Origin: Cyclina sinensis
Lineage: Eukaryota > Mollusca > Bivalvia > Venerida > Veneridae
Reading direction: 5' to 3'
DNA length: 64,000 nt
NCBI GenBank assembly: GCA_012932295.1
Contig: JAAONU010000017.1
Location: 248,001-312,000, forward strand
The position numbers were made by a program, and so were the translations under genes. Of this stretch, positions 62,001-64,000 are shown piece after piece (within the stretch, counting starts at the first letter, position 1; every line of letters starts with the position of its first letter). A model generated the notes under the pieces. That model was not told the DNA's origin, ran no database searches, and was given only the letters and a program-made list of their open reading frames with translations.

Positions 62001-63984
62001 ATGTGATGAGCTTGAATAAAGATAGAATGACGATTTCCCTCGTCAGTCTTACCACATTACAGTCTTAATTAGATTTTAATAAACTATAATGACTTTGTTA
62101 TATGTTTTTTTAGCTCACCTGTCACAGAGTGACAAAGTGAGCTTTTGTGATCGCAGTCCGTCCGGCGTCCGTCCGTCCTTAAACTTTTCATTCAAACGAC
62201 ATCTCCTCTGACACCACTAGGCCAAAGTTGATGACACTTGCCACGGATGTTCCTTACATGAAGCTCTTCCAAAGTTGTTCAAAGAAATCAATTCCATGCA
62301 GAACTCTGGTTGCCATACCAACCTAAAGGAAAAACTTTAAAAATCTTCTGGTCTGAAACCACAAGGCCTAGAGCTTAGATATTTGGCATTTAGCAGCTTC
62401 TAATGGAACTCTACAAAAAAATTGTTCAAATGATTTCCCTGGGGTCAAAATTGGCCCGCCCAAGGGGTAACTTCATTTTACATAGACTTATATAGGAAAT
62501 CTTTAAAAATCTTCTTCTCAGAAACCACAATGCCTACAGCTTAGTTATTTGATATGTAGCATTGTCTAGTGGATGTCTACCAAGTTTGTTCAAAATATAT
62601 TCCCTGGGTCAAAATTGGCCACGCCCCAGGGTTCTCTTGGTTTACATAGATTTTTATAGGAACAATATGAAAAATATTTTTTCTCCAAAACAAATTGGTC
62701 TAGACCTTAGATACTTAGTGTTGAGTATTGTGTAATGAACCTTTACCAATATTGTTTAAATGTTGGCCCTGGGGTCAAAATTTGCCCCGCCCCGGGTTCC
62801 CTTAATATGTAAAAAAGGAAATCTTTAAAAAATCTTCTTGTCTGAAACCACAAGGCCTAGAATTTTAAAATTTGGCATGAAACAAGCTTTATCAAGCTTT
62901 TTCAAATTATTAGATTAGGTTAAAGGTCATGGAGGCTAAAAATAGATTTATCTACTGTACCTCATAGAGCTTTCATTTATAGAGCAATATCTTTGATATT
63001 CAATATGTAGGTTCCTTGCATGGACCTCTACCCATGGGTAGGGTTTGAGGTCACTGGGTCAAGGTCACCATAGCTTATAATAGATATTTCTACTTTCTGT
63101 CATAGAGCCTTTATTTATTGACTGATATTTTACATATTTGGTTTGTAGGCACTTATATATTTATATATTTTCAATTAAAAAATGAAATACTGCTGAACAG
63201 CAAACCTACAGCCAAAGTAATAAGGTGAGCGATCCAGGGCCATCATGGCCCTCTTGTTTATTACAGGACACGGTGGTCGCCTTGCAAGCTTTGGCTTTAT
63301 TTGGTAAACTTACATACTCCGACAAAAAGTTTGTTACAGTAGAGGTTAAGAATGAGGTGGTGGATCTTAAATTTGTTGTGAGACCAAGCAACAGTCTTGT
63401 CCTCCAGTCTGAAGATGTTGAAACAATTCAGGGTGCACTCGAAATATCAACATATGGGACAGGATGTGTATTGATCCAGGTGCTTATGTTAGATTTTGGT
63501 TTTCAATGATAATTACAGTTCATATTTTACTGTTAAATGAAAGTAAATCGTGTTGGTATTATTGTTAAGAAAAAAACATTTTCATTTTTTTAATTTGTAA
63601 TAGTTGATTCTATATACCGTACTCAAATGCACGTGTTTCACTGGTTGAAAGTGTTCTACGCCTGGTCCGTAAAAAGTGATAAGAATGTGTAATTTTTATG
63701 CGCACTTAAACCTGTCACCCTACATTTCATAGTTTATATAATATAAGACTTACAGACTTATGTTTCGGCCAATATGTGTTTCACGGACCTGTAGAAACAC
63801 ATAATTACCGAAAAATAAGTCTATACGTGTATATTCTTAACCTTTGTAAAATATAGGTGAACATGAAGTTTAACGTCTATACGGAAAAAGACCATGGTCC
63901 TGCATTTGATGTCGATGTTGAAGTGTACCCGTCAAAGTCAGATAGAAACAACTGTGCCATGAGAACCATGGAGGTGTGTGCTAG
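13565..63984 (+). CDS. Thioester-containing protein (TEP/CD109/A2M family), 31 exons, 3' end outside window
   Basis: This gene encodes a secreted macroglobulin-type protein whose family opsonises targets or traps proteases through a reactive thioester. Thirty-one exons join with GT/AG borders and exact phase to 4,403 coding nt (1,467 complete codons). They encode a signal peptide (1-20); macroglobulin domains from ~21, including [11 protein letters not shown] (148-158), LPKFEV at 241 and a DKSV-LLGG block in exon 16; a bait-like segment (785-836); [11 protein letters not shown]; a C-rich MG8/CUB part; the thioester GCGEQ (Cys1078-Gln1081); and His1194, 113 residues after Gln1081 as in C3. The start of the receptor-binding domain is in exon 31. 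No anaphylatoxin-like Cys cluster is seen, so it is not a typical C3. CD109-like or insect TEP-like is the best call. Length so far matches A2M (~1,470) and CD109 (~1,445), with the C-terminus missing. Confidence 0.93.
14040..14073. repeat. (CT)n microsatellite
   Basis: An uninterrupted run of about 16 CT pairs in intron 1. Confidence 0.97.
14430..16682. repeat. 22-bp minisatellite, intron 1
   Basis: The core unit is 22 bp: GAAGAACAACTCCAGCAGAA plus TA, alternating with GCAGAACAACTCCAGCAGAA plus CA. There are about 90 copies between 14,720 and 16,480, with diverged flanks. The unit lacks stops on the minus strand in all three frames, which makes several frames of 100-456 codons with a 22-residue period. 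These are not genes. Confidence 0.95.
16683..18618. other. Intron 1, no feature seen
   Basis: AT-rich DNA without recognised repeat, exon or RNA gene. AATAATAA at 18611-18618 is the left target duplication of the next element. Confidence 0.4.
18619..19301. mobile_element. hAT-like MITE with 8-bp target duplication
   Basis: Terminal inverted repeats AGATTTGTGAAGTTAG / CTAACTTCACAAATCTG enclose ~160-bp arms that also share CTGCCTTTATCACAATTTAG and GATCTTAAAAACGGATTGTA. Both ends hold GC-rich GGCCTGGCGGC / GCCGCCAGGCC runs in an AT-rich region. AATAATAA flanks both sides (18611-18618, 19302-19309). An 8-bp duplication and a right end in CTG (CAG inverted) fit hAT. No transposase; the two minus-strand frames over the arms are by-products. 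Confidence 0.82.
19310..20484. other. Intron 1, 3' part
   Basis: No recognised repeat or additional exon. It ends in the TTTTGTCAG acceptor of exon 2. Confidence 0.5.
20485..20693 (+). CDS. TEP exon 2: MG1 start
   Basis: The acceptor is TTTTGTCAG and the donor GGTAAT. It encodes residues 20-89, starting [16 protein letters not shown], the counterpart of the YLVTAPKVxRAG opening of macroglobulins. The open frame at 20265-20552 over it is a shadow. The following intron is 272 bp and featureless. Confidence 0.9.
20966..21228 (+). CDS. TEP exon 3: MG1-MG2 junction
   Basis: This exon encodes residues 90-177, with the family hallmark [19 protein letters not shown] (the MG2 entry). The donor GGG|GTAGGT fits phase 0. 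The following intron (587 bp) holds nothing I recognise. Confidence 0.92.
21816..21888 (+). CDS. TEP exon 4: MG2
   Basis: The acceptor is CTTTCTATAG. It encodes [17 protein letters not shown] and on to residue 201 (MG2 strand pair). It ends in phase 1. The following intron (635 bp) holds nothing I recognise. Confidence 0.9.
22524..22637 (+). CDS. TEP exon 5: MG2 end
   Basis: Residues 202-239 include [19 protein letters not shown], equivalent to the L-x-L-S-x-x-P-x-x-G-x-W-x-I block of A2M/CD109. It ends in phase 1. The following intron is 350 bp and featureless. Confidence 0.92.
22988..23072 (+). CDS. TEP exon 6: MG3 start
   Basis: This encodes [20 protein letters not shown] and on to [15 protein letters not shown] is the conserved MG3 opening. 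It ends in phase 2 at AA|GTAAGT. The following 2.6-kb intron contains dispersed repeats, a SINE and one arm of an inverted pair. Confidence 0.93.
23155..24200. repeat. Dispersed repeats in intron 6
   Basis: One element begins near 23155 (CCCCTGAATGAGG, ACGTCCGTACTTCC). A second starts near 23510 with CCTGAGCACGAAATGCTCAAGG, a hairpin, followed by (CCGT)n at 23600-23620 and AAACTTGGCATGGATGTTCC-type text. The second is similar to the element in intron 29. The short frames inside are not genes. To 24790 the sequence is decayed repeat-like. Confidence 0.5.
24796..24925 (-). repeat. tRNA-derived SINE fragment
   Basis: Read on the minus strand, this has a B-box-like GAGTTCAAATCC after an anticodon-loop-like region, then ACTTCGTAAC... 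text. It abuts the Harbinger-like arm that starts at 24926, which may have inserted next to or into it. Confidence 0.5.
24926..25320 (-). mobile_element. Harbinger-like element, partial copy (inverted arm A)
   Basis: It starts GGCTATACCAAAT, CGTTTAGCGTCCACCC and matches, in inverse orientation, the right part of the element at 26038-27121 for about 390 bp. Shared text includes CGAAGCCCCAAAAAATAAAC, CACCAGGATATAATTA and AAAATACAAAAGTAAACACT. The distal end is lost or decayed before exon 7. Confidence 0.75.
25680..25785 (+). CDS. TEP exon 7: MG3
   Basis: The acceptor is TATTTCCAG. Residues 268-303 start [16 protein letters not shown], the YTYGKPVKG block of the family, and end CAELIQE in phase 0. 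The exon sits between two inverted copies of one transposon. Confidence 0.93.
25847..26037 (+). repeat. tRNA-Thr-derived SINE, 5' part
   Basis: The head has an A box (TAGCTCAATAGG), a B box (GGTTCGACCCC) and a 7-base anticodon loop with AGT at 25880-25882, so it derives from tRNA-Thr. The acceptor stem and T stem have mismatches and no mature 3' end follows, so it is not a working tRNA. The body is split by the Harbinger-like insertion and resumes at 27125. Confidence 0.8.
26038..27121 (+). mobile_element. Harbinger-like non-autonomous element (arm B) with TAA duplication
   Basis: This is a 1,084-bp insertion inside the SINE. The termini are GGCCATACCAAAT at the left and its complement ATTTGGTATGGCC at the right, with CGTTTAGCG shared just inside. 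It is flanked by TAA (26035-26037 and 27122-27124). A 3-bp TWA duplication is the signature of PIF/Harbinger. There is no transposase frame. Confidence 0.82.
27122..27224 (+). repeat. SINE, 3' part
   Basis: This continues the SINE begun at 25847: TTACTGGTTAGTTATCC, then GAAATCGGCGTTAAACTCC and a (CAAA)-type tail. The GGCGTTAAACTCC-A-rich ending is typical of mollusc tRNA SINEs. Confidence 0.75.
27409..27523 (+). CDS. TEP exon 8: MG3/MG4
   Basis: Residues 304-341 run [17 protein letters not shown] onward to [10 protein letters not shown]. It has three N-glycosylation sequons (NFS, NYS, NVT). It ends in phase 1. The next intron (600 bp) holds nothing I recognise. Confidence 0.9.
28124..28239 (+). 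CDS. TEP exon 9: MG4
   Basis: The acceptor is TTTTCAAAG. Residues 342-380 include [21 protein letters not shown], matching the FKPGLPYxGK block that opens MG4. The donor is AGG|GTAAGC, phase 0. Confidence 0.9.
28306..28741. mobile_element. Foldback MITE in intron 9
   Basis: This is a 436-bp inverted repeat. The left end is GGTGGCCATACCACGTGGTA and the right end complements it; arms of ~100 bp share TATGATGTC, TTTAGG and TTTGACTCGATTC-like text. The ends contain GGCCATACCA as in the Harbinger-like element, so it may be a distant relative. No target duplication is clear. The frame on its minus strand is a by-product. Confidence 0.78.
28937..29816. repeat. Element with five ~150-bp internal repeats
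   Basis: It starts with the hairpin TATGCCCCGAAGGGAGGCATA, then (CCGT)n, then about five ~150-bp units (AACTTTAACATT, GTAAGTGGATATACTTCATA, CACCCCTTTGGACAAGACC). It ends near CTTCGGGGGCATGG, complementary to the start. Non-coding. Confidence 0.7.
29895..30400. repeat. Element with ~110-bp internal repeats
   Basis: It begins TATGTCTCCCAATACCGCCC with (CTGT)n and ends GGTGGGGGAAGACATG, so the ends are partly complementary. Inside, units with GGGCATAT(C/T)(T/G)CCATAAC and AGCAAGTGTAGTTACGC recur. The organisation is the same as in the preceding element but the sequence differs. Confidence 0.6.
30815..31159 (-). CDS. Candidate minus-strand exon nested in intron 9, unknown protein
   Basis: On the minus strand, a strong pyrimidine tract and TTTTTTAG acceptor (31160-31161) precede an open 345-bp stretch that ends CAATGCAG|GTGTCT, a good donor. 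It encodes 114 complete codons, including [37 protein letters not shown] and [15 protein letters not shown]. The residue mix looks like real protein. I do not recognise it, and found no partner exons, so it may be a remnant or an exon of a nested gene. Confidence 0.35.
31160..32360. other. Intron 9 remainder, no feature
   Basis: This is AT-rich with no recognised repeat or exon. A plus-strand frame at 31475-31657 is followed by a GTAAAT donor but lacks an acceptor and family signals. Confidence 0.4.
32361..32475 (-). repeat. tRNA-derived SINE
   Basis: On the minus strand it reads CCCTGGTTCAGTAATTAGAG, then GTTGGTCTTCGATGGGTTAAG, a B box GAGTTCGAATCCC and ATGCATTGCATCTTTCTG. The same family occurs on the plus strand at 54878 and 55165. 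Confidence 0.75.
32698..32871 (+). CDS. TEP exon 10: MG4
   Basis: Residues 381-438 start [20 protein letters not shown], equivalent to the V-x-x-P-D-G-x-P block of A2M/CD109. It is phase 0 at both ends. The next intron (437 bp) has only a faint SINE-like stretch near 33130-33240. Confidence 0.92.
33309..33533 (+). CDS. TEP exon 11: MG4/MG5
   Basis: Residues 439-513 include [20 protein letters not shown] and [12 protein letters not shown]. The acceptor TTTTTTCCAG and donor ATA|GTAAGC are strong, phase 0. The next intron (319 bp) holds nothing. Confidence 0.9.
33853..33979 (+). CDS. TEP exon 12: MG5
   Basis: It starts [20 protein letters not shown] and runs to KGLTPQ, residues 514-555. The donor used is CAAA|GTAGTT, the only one that keeps frame with exon 13. 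The next intron (333 bp) is empty. Confidence 0.82.
34313..34381 (+). CDS. TEP exon 13: MG5/MG6 linker
   Basis: This small exon encodes residues 556-578, [20 protein letters not shown] and VS. Phase 1 to phase 1. The two cysteines fit the C-x-x-x-C seen before the MG6 entry in several TEPs (inference). The next intron is 124 bp, the shortest in the gene. Confidence 0.8.
34506..34580 (+). CDS. TEP exon 14: linker
   Basis: The acceptor TTTTTTATCAG and frame 3 give [20 protein letters not shown] and TLIE, residues 579-603. Only this frame joins exons 13 and 15 without a stop. The following 859-bp intron holds nothing I recognise; the frames over it are shadows. Confidence 0.8.
35440..35597 (+). 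CDS. TEP exon 15: MG6
   Basis: Residues 604-656 contain [20 protein letters not shown] and KNCFKNK, the family's P-x-x-A-x-x-L-V-F-Y and CFKNK blocks. Phase 0 donor AAG|GTAATA. The next intron (463 bp) is empty. Confidence 0.92.
36061..36210 (+). CDS. TEP exon 16: MG6
   Basis: Residues 657-706 have [20 protein letters not shown] and [12 protein letters not shown], among the most conserved blocks of the family (VDKSVxLL). It ends LTPKQ in phase 0. Confidence 0.94.
36600..36735 (-). repeat. tRNA-derived SINE fragment
   Basis: On the minus strand: GCTGAGTGGTCTAAGGTGTA (A-box type), then a B box CGGGATCGAATCCCACTAGG, then ACTTGTGATGACAAG. It is bounded at its tRNA end by C13A24 (36727-36763). 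It is a different family from the SINE at 32361. Confidence 0.65.
36948..38965. repeat. 88-bp satellite, about 23 copies, intron 16
   Basis: The unit contains ATGTAGATATGAACATGATA, GACCACAATGCCTAGGGTAA and ACAGTCTTAATACTAACC. Many copies continue CTTAAGTGGTAAGGGAC, so a TACTAAC box and a GTAAG box recur every 88 bp. Two subfamilies differ (TACTAACCTT versus TACAACCCTA) and alternate in blocks. The ~70-codon minus-strand frames are by-products. Confidence 0.96.
39100..39196 (+). CDS. TEP exon 17: MG6, pre-bait
   Basis: Residues 707-738 are [20 protein letters not shown] and onward to EKMQTNG. This is the K-V-x-x-x-L-x-x-x segment after the LTP block. It ends in phase 1. The following intron is 261 bp. 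Confidence 0.87.
39458..39525 (+). CDS. TEP exon 18: pre-bait
   Basis: Residues 739-761 are [20 protein letters not shown] and AFR, the D-A-x-x-A-F block. The donor is AGG|GTAAGT, phase 0. Confidence 0.87.
39640..41303. repeat. 68-bp satellite, about 20 copies, intron 18
   Basis: A short CCGTCC-headed stretch (39790) leads into tandem 68-bp units: CCATACTGATATGATGTGTG, AATATTTTATGTCAGCTCTA, ATTTGATACTAGGTGCCAGA. The array proper is about 39920-41303. Higher-order blocks repeat (a TATTTGCC variant recurs near 40525 and 41068). The leader resembles the CCGT-type elements, so the array may have expanded inside one. Confidence 0.95.
41587..41656 (+). CDS. TEP exon 19: pre-bait
   Basis: Residues 762-784 are [20 protein letters not shown] and RYS; TRPC is the conserved cysteine that precedes the bait region. 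The donor is CCT|GTGAGT, phase 1. The next intron (1,511 bp) shows no repeat I recognise and no second bait exon that I could find. Confidence 0.9.
43168..43369 (+). CDS. TEP exon 20: bait-like region
   Basis: Residues 785-836 are low-complexity Ser/Ala/Tyr followed by an acidic run, for example [20 protein letters not shown], with few basic residues. The exon ends [16 protein letters not shown], the conserved block directly after the bait in A2M, CD109 and TEPs. In the family, cleavage in this loop triggers thioester exposure. Phase 1 to phase 2. Confidence 0.92.
43453..44050. repeat. CCGTC-headed element, intron 20
   Basis: The head is TGTCCCCGAAGGGATGCATA and (CCGT)n (43480-43505), followed by three ~180-bp units with TGTGCATATCGTCAGGAG, TTTGGCAG(A/T)GTTATG and CTTCTCC/CATCTCCAAAACC. 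The two overlapping plus-strand frames are repeat artefacts. To 44900 nothing else is recognised. Confidence 0.65.
44903..45131 (+). CDS. TEP exon 21: post-bait MG7
   Basis: Residues 852-928 start [19 protein letters not shown] and include [19 protein letters not shown] and VTV. These are the PDTITxW and F-x-x-L-x-L-P-Y-S-x-x-R-G-E blocks of the family. Phase 0 donor. Confidence 0.95.
45282..45422. repeat. 39-bp tandem repeat
   Basis: Three full 39-bp units and part of a fourth: AGCTTATGAACACTCTAGTG then GCCATTATCTTGGCATTTT. The unit is also found, diverged, in the element that follows. Confidence 0.9.
45423..46440. repeat. Dispersed repeat, intron 21
   Basis: Text such as CACTCTAGAGGTCACATTT, CAAGCTC/GATGATCTCAT and AAACTAGGTCACC recurs in diverged form. 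It belongs to the same broad class as 50100-50375 and 62105-63260. No coding capacity is seen. Confidence 0.5.
46496..46645 (+). CDS. TEP exon 22: MG7/CUB
   Basis: Residues 929-978 are [20 protein letters not shown], then [20 protein letters not shown] and GEIDLEVK. This is the C-x-C / P-x-x-x-G-x-I-x-L block before the CUB-TED. It is phase 0. The next intron (1,963 bp) has no recognised repeat; the frame at 47054-47305 lacks splice support. Confidence 0.92.
48609..48707 (+). CDS. TEP exon 23: CUB part
   Basis: Residues 979-1011 include [20 protein letters not shown] and QRKLLIE, equivalent to the D-x-V-x-R-x-L-x-V-x-x-E-G block. Phase 0. Confidence 0.92.
48819..48896. repeat. 26-bp tandem repeat, 3 copies
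   Basis: Three exact copies start AGCACTGGTAATCTAAGCCG (48819, 48845, 48871) in intron 23. Confidence 0.92.
49072..49123 (+). CDS. TEP exon 24: CUB part
   Basis: This 52-bp exon encodes [17 protein letters not shown] (residues 1012-1028) and ends in phase 1 at A|GTGCGT. It completes the V-x-x-E-G block. The following intron is 6.6 kb, the second largest after intron 1. Confidence 0.87.
49611..49697. repeat. 19-bp tandem repeat, 4 copies
   Basis: About four units of GAGAAGAATCTCAATGCGT with substitutions. Confidence 0.85.
50100..50375. repeat. Dispersed repeat end, intron 24
   Basis: Two diverged blocks with CACATTTTCTTTC-AAATG-ATGAAC and GTCACAGGGTCAAAACA lead to CATCATGGCTCTCTTGTTTA, the same terminus as the element in intron 29 (GCCATCATGGCCCTCTTGTTTA there). 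Confidence 0.6.
51280..51370. repeat. Low-complexity (CTGT/CCGT)n
   Basis: Interrupted GTCTGTCAGTCCGTCTGTC-type DNA. A frame runs through it but it is not a gene. The rest of 50376-52300 shows nothing else. Confidence 0.7.
52302..53740 (+). mobile_element. Tc1/mariner element, dead, with terminal inverted repeats
   Basis: The left end TATACTGTTCACGAAAAGTA (52300-52319) and the right end (about 53712-53739) are complementary, with TA-rich flanks as expected for TA-targeting elements. The interior holds a broken transposase (see 52595-53530). Length is about 1.4 kb, near the family's usual 1.3-1.6 kb. Confidence 0.82.
52595..53530 (+). pseudogene. Tc1-like transposase remnant
   Basis: Pieces in several frames line up with Tc1 transposases: a DNA-binding segment ([20 protein letters not shown] and [12 protein letters not shown]), then [20 protein letters not shown] with the usual R-x-x-V-W-R-x-x-G-E, then [16 protein letters not shown], then a shift to [20 protein letters not shown] and [20 protein letters not shown]. 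Stops and frameshifts separate the pieces. In MSPAFSPVE the usual D-x-N-P-I-E has changed, so a catalytic acidic residue appears lost. Confidence 0.82.
54166..54845. repeat. Palindromic repeat family with CTCGTTCCCACGAG cores
   Basis: Three blocks (about 54166-54302, 54380-54660, 54730-54845) consist of direct and inverted copies of TCTCGTTCCCACGAG joined by (G)TTAGTA or ATACTAA spacers, and bounded by T-rich/A-rich ends (TTTTTTATCTC and GAGATAAAAAA). Each block can fold on itself. This looks like a foldback MITE family; I do not know its name. Confidence 0.7.
54878..55047 (+). repeat. tRNA-derived SINE
   Basis: TTTGGCTTAGTGGTTCGAGT (A-box type), TTGGCCTTCGATGCGCTAAG, a decayed B box, GTGCATTGCATGTTTCTG, and an A-rich tail (AAATAAAAAAAA). 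Same family as 32361 and 55165. Confidence 0.75.
55165..55315 (+). repeat. tRNA-derived SINE, second copy
   Basis: CTTTGGCTCAGTGGTTAGTG, GTTGGTCTTCGATGAGCTAAG and a B box, GACTTCGAATCCCGC, then ATGCATTGCATCTTCCTGC. It lies 120 bp from the first copy. No clear tail is seen. Confidence 0.72.
55722..55808 (+). CDS. TEP exon 25: entry to thioester domain
   Basis: The acceptor is GTTGGCAG. Residues 1029-1057 include [20 protein letters not shown] and ERATVSVI, the L-P-x-x-x-V-x-G-S-x-R-x-x-V-x-V-x-G block. Phase 1 to phase 1. Confidence 0.93.
55996..56172 (+). CDS. TEP exon 26: thioester exon
   Basis: Residues 1058-1116 open [20 protein letters not shown] and continue [19 protein letters not shown]. 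The thioester Cys codon is 56055-56057 and the Gln codon 56064-56066. All five residues of GCGEQ are intact, and L-L-R-M-P-Y precedes them as in the whole family. Phase 1 to phase 1. The next intron (820 bp) holds nothing I recognise. Confidence 0.97.
56052..56066 (+). other. Thioester motif GCGEQ
   Basis: Codons for Gly-Cys-Gly-Glu-Gln (residues 1077-1081). In the family the Cys thiol and Gln side chain form the internal thioester that couples covalently to targets after activation. Confidence 0.96.
56993..57321 (+). CDS. TEP exon 27: thioester domain with catalytic His
   Basis: The largest exon seen, residues 1117-1226. It has [15 protein letters not shown] and [14 protein letters not shown], the W-L-T-A-F-V block, then [20 protein letters not shown]. 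His1194 (57223-57225) sits where C3 has its catalytic His and vertebrate A2M has Asn, so the thioester should favour hydroxyl targets (inference). Phase 1 to 0. Next intron 310 bp. Confidence 0.96.
57632..57803 (+). CDS. TEP exon 28: thioester domain
   Basis: Residues 1227-1283: [38 protein letters not shown]. This is the helix pair D-x-Y-x-x-A-L-x-x-Y-A. Phase 1 donor, AATG|GTTTGG, a less usual GTTTG donor. Confidence 0.93.
58540..59568. repeat. Element with ~147-bp tandem units rich in TGACCT half-sites
   Basis: The left end has ACATGCCCCCCACC; six to seven units repeat (GGTGAACCTAGGTCAAAGCG, TTCTCTAGTTATTGATCGGA, CTTGACCTTTGACCTAATGA). It closes with (GACG)n and the hairpin ATGCCCCCC-tcatcttcgat-GGGGGGCAT (59532-59560). 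Several units carry perfect TGACCTTTGACCT. Non-coding. Confidence 0.8.
59812..61160. repeat. 79-bp satellite, about 17 copies, intron 28
   Basis: The unit is GGTATTAACTGAAAATGAGC, ATACAGAAGTTAGCATCACA, AACAAATTACTTTGAAAAGG, TAGTACTTATCGAACGATA. The outer copies carry CATAACAAA and ACCAAACGAAC, the inner ones CATCACAAAC and TCGAACGATA. So the array is homogenised in its middle. Spacing is 79 bp (for example 60701 and 60780). Confidence 0.95.
61562..61773 (+). CDS. TEP exon 29: thioester domain end
   Basis: Residues 1284-1354: [10 protein letters not shown], then [20 protein letters not shown] and [19 protein letters not shown], the V-E-M-T-A-Y and W-L-x-x-Q-x-N-x-x-G-G-F-x-S-T-Q blocks. The acceptor is TTAATAAG with a short pyrimidine tract, chosen because it alone keeps phase. 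Phase 0 end. Confidence 0.94.
62105..63260. repeat. Dispersed element ending 6 bp before exon 30
   Basis: It starts TTTTTTAGCTCACCTGTCAC with a hairpin (GCTCAC ... GTGAGC), then (CCGT)n, then ~160-bp diverged internal repeats (AAATCTTCTTGTCTGAAACC, CAAGGCCTAGA). It ends AAGGTGAGCGATCCAGGGC and the perfect hairpin GGGCCATCATGGCCC (63237-63251), then TCTTGTTTA. A related terminus lies at 50339-50362. A terminal hairpin plus a short tail could mean a Helitron/Helentron relative, but I cannot show that. Confidence 0.65.
63267..63479 (+). CDS. TEP exon 30: CUB return
   Basis: Residues 1355-1425: [16 protein letters not shown] (the D-T-V-x-A-L-x-A-L block that closes the thioester domain), then [20 protein letters not shown] and [16 protein letters not shown] (the G-x-G-x-x-x-x-Q block). 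The pyrimidine tract of its acceptor, CCCTCTTGTTTATTACAG, is in the end of the dispersed element upstream. Phase 0. Confidence 0.95.
63857..63984 (+). CDS. TEP exon 31: receptor-binding domain start
   Basis: Residues 1426-1467: [20 protein letters not shown] and [16 protein letters not shown]-x-V and the following C-x-x-x-x-x-x-V-C-x-R match the start of the A2M receptor-binding domain. The donor is CTAG|GTAGGA with 2 nt over, so at least one more exon lies outside the window. Confidence 0.92.
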
Positions 63985-64000
63985 GTAGGAATAACTGTTA

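Noticed and set aside
1..64000. CRISPR arrays or prokaryotic defence systems
   Set aside because: The tandem arrays lack unique spacers of constant length and the DNA is clearly intron-rich eukaryotic sequence.

Overview
This window is nuclear DNA from a eukaryote, most likely a bivalve mollusc. The evidence is small exons with GT/AG introns, tRNA-derived SINEs, MITE-type inverted repeats, a non-LTR retrotransposon of the CR1/jockey type, CCGT-rich dispersed repeats of the sort common in bivalves, and a thioester-containing protein (TEP/CD109/alpha-2-macroglobulin) gene. I cannot name the species. Nothing in the window looks prokaryotic.

Layout. (1) 1-13,500 is repeat-rich flank. A candidate minus-strand ORF of 134 codons lies at 542-943. 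An intact LINE ORF (3001-6312, minus) begins with a hydrophobic leader and a 2A-like ribosome-skipping motif. CCGTC-rich elements lie at 7.3 and 9.5-10.8 kb, a 25-bp minisatellite at 11.1-11.95 kb, and a decayed LINE of a related family on the opposite strand at 12.25-12.98 kb. (2) 13,565-63,984 is one plus-strand gene. I could assemble 31 consecutive coding exons with canonical splice sites and perfect phase, giving 1,467 complete codons with no stop; the gene runs past the right edge. It encodes a secreted thioester protein: signal peptide, macroglobulin domains, a Ser/Asp/Glu-rich bait-like exon, an intact GCGEQ thioester and a histidine exactly 113 residues after the thioester Gln, the same spacing as in complement C3. 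The last exon seen enters the receptor-binding domain, so membrane or GPI anchoring cannot be judged.

(3) The introns carry most of the remaining sequence. Intron 1 holds a 22-bp minisatellite of about 2.2 kb and a hAT-like MITE with an 8-bp duplication. Introns 6 and 7 hold two inverted copies of a Harbinger-like element bracketing exon 7, one of them inserted in a SINE with a TAA duplication. Intron 9 holds a foldback element, two internally repeated elements and a possible minus-strand exon. Introns 16, 18 and 28 hold long 88-, 68- and 79-bp satellites. Intron 24 holds a dead Tc1/mariner element, a palindromic repeat family and two SINEs. Intron 28 also holds an array of ~147-bp units carrying perfect DR1 nuclear-receptor-type motifs. 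Intron 29 ends in an element that supplies the pyrimidine tract of the exon 30 acceptor.

The gene is probably innate-immune (opsonin- or protease-trap-like). The most unusual points are the 2A-led LINE, the inverted repeats around exon 7, the splice-signal-bearing 88-bp satellite, and the transposon-supplied splice acceptor.
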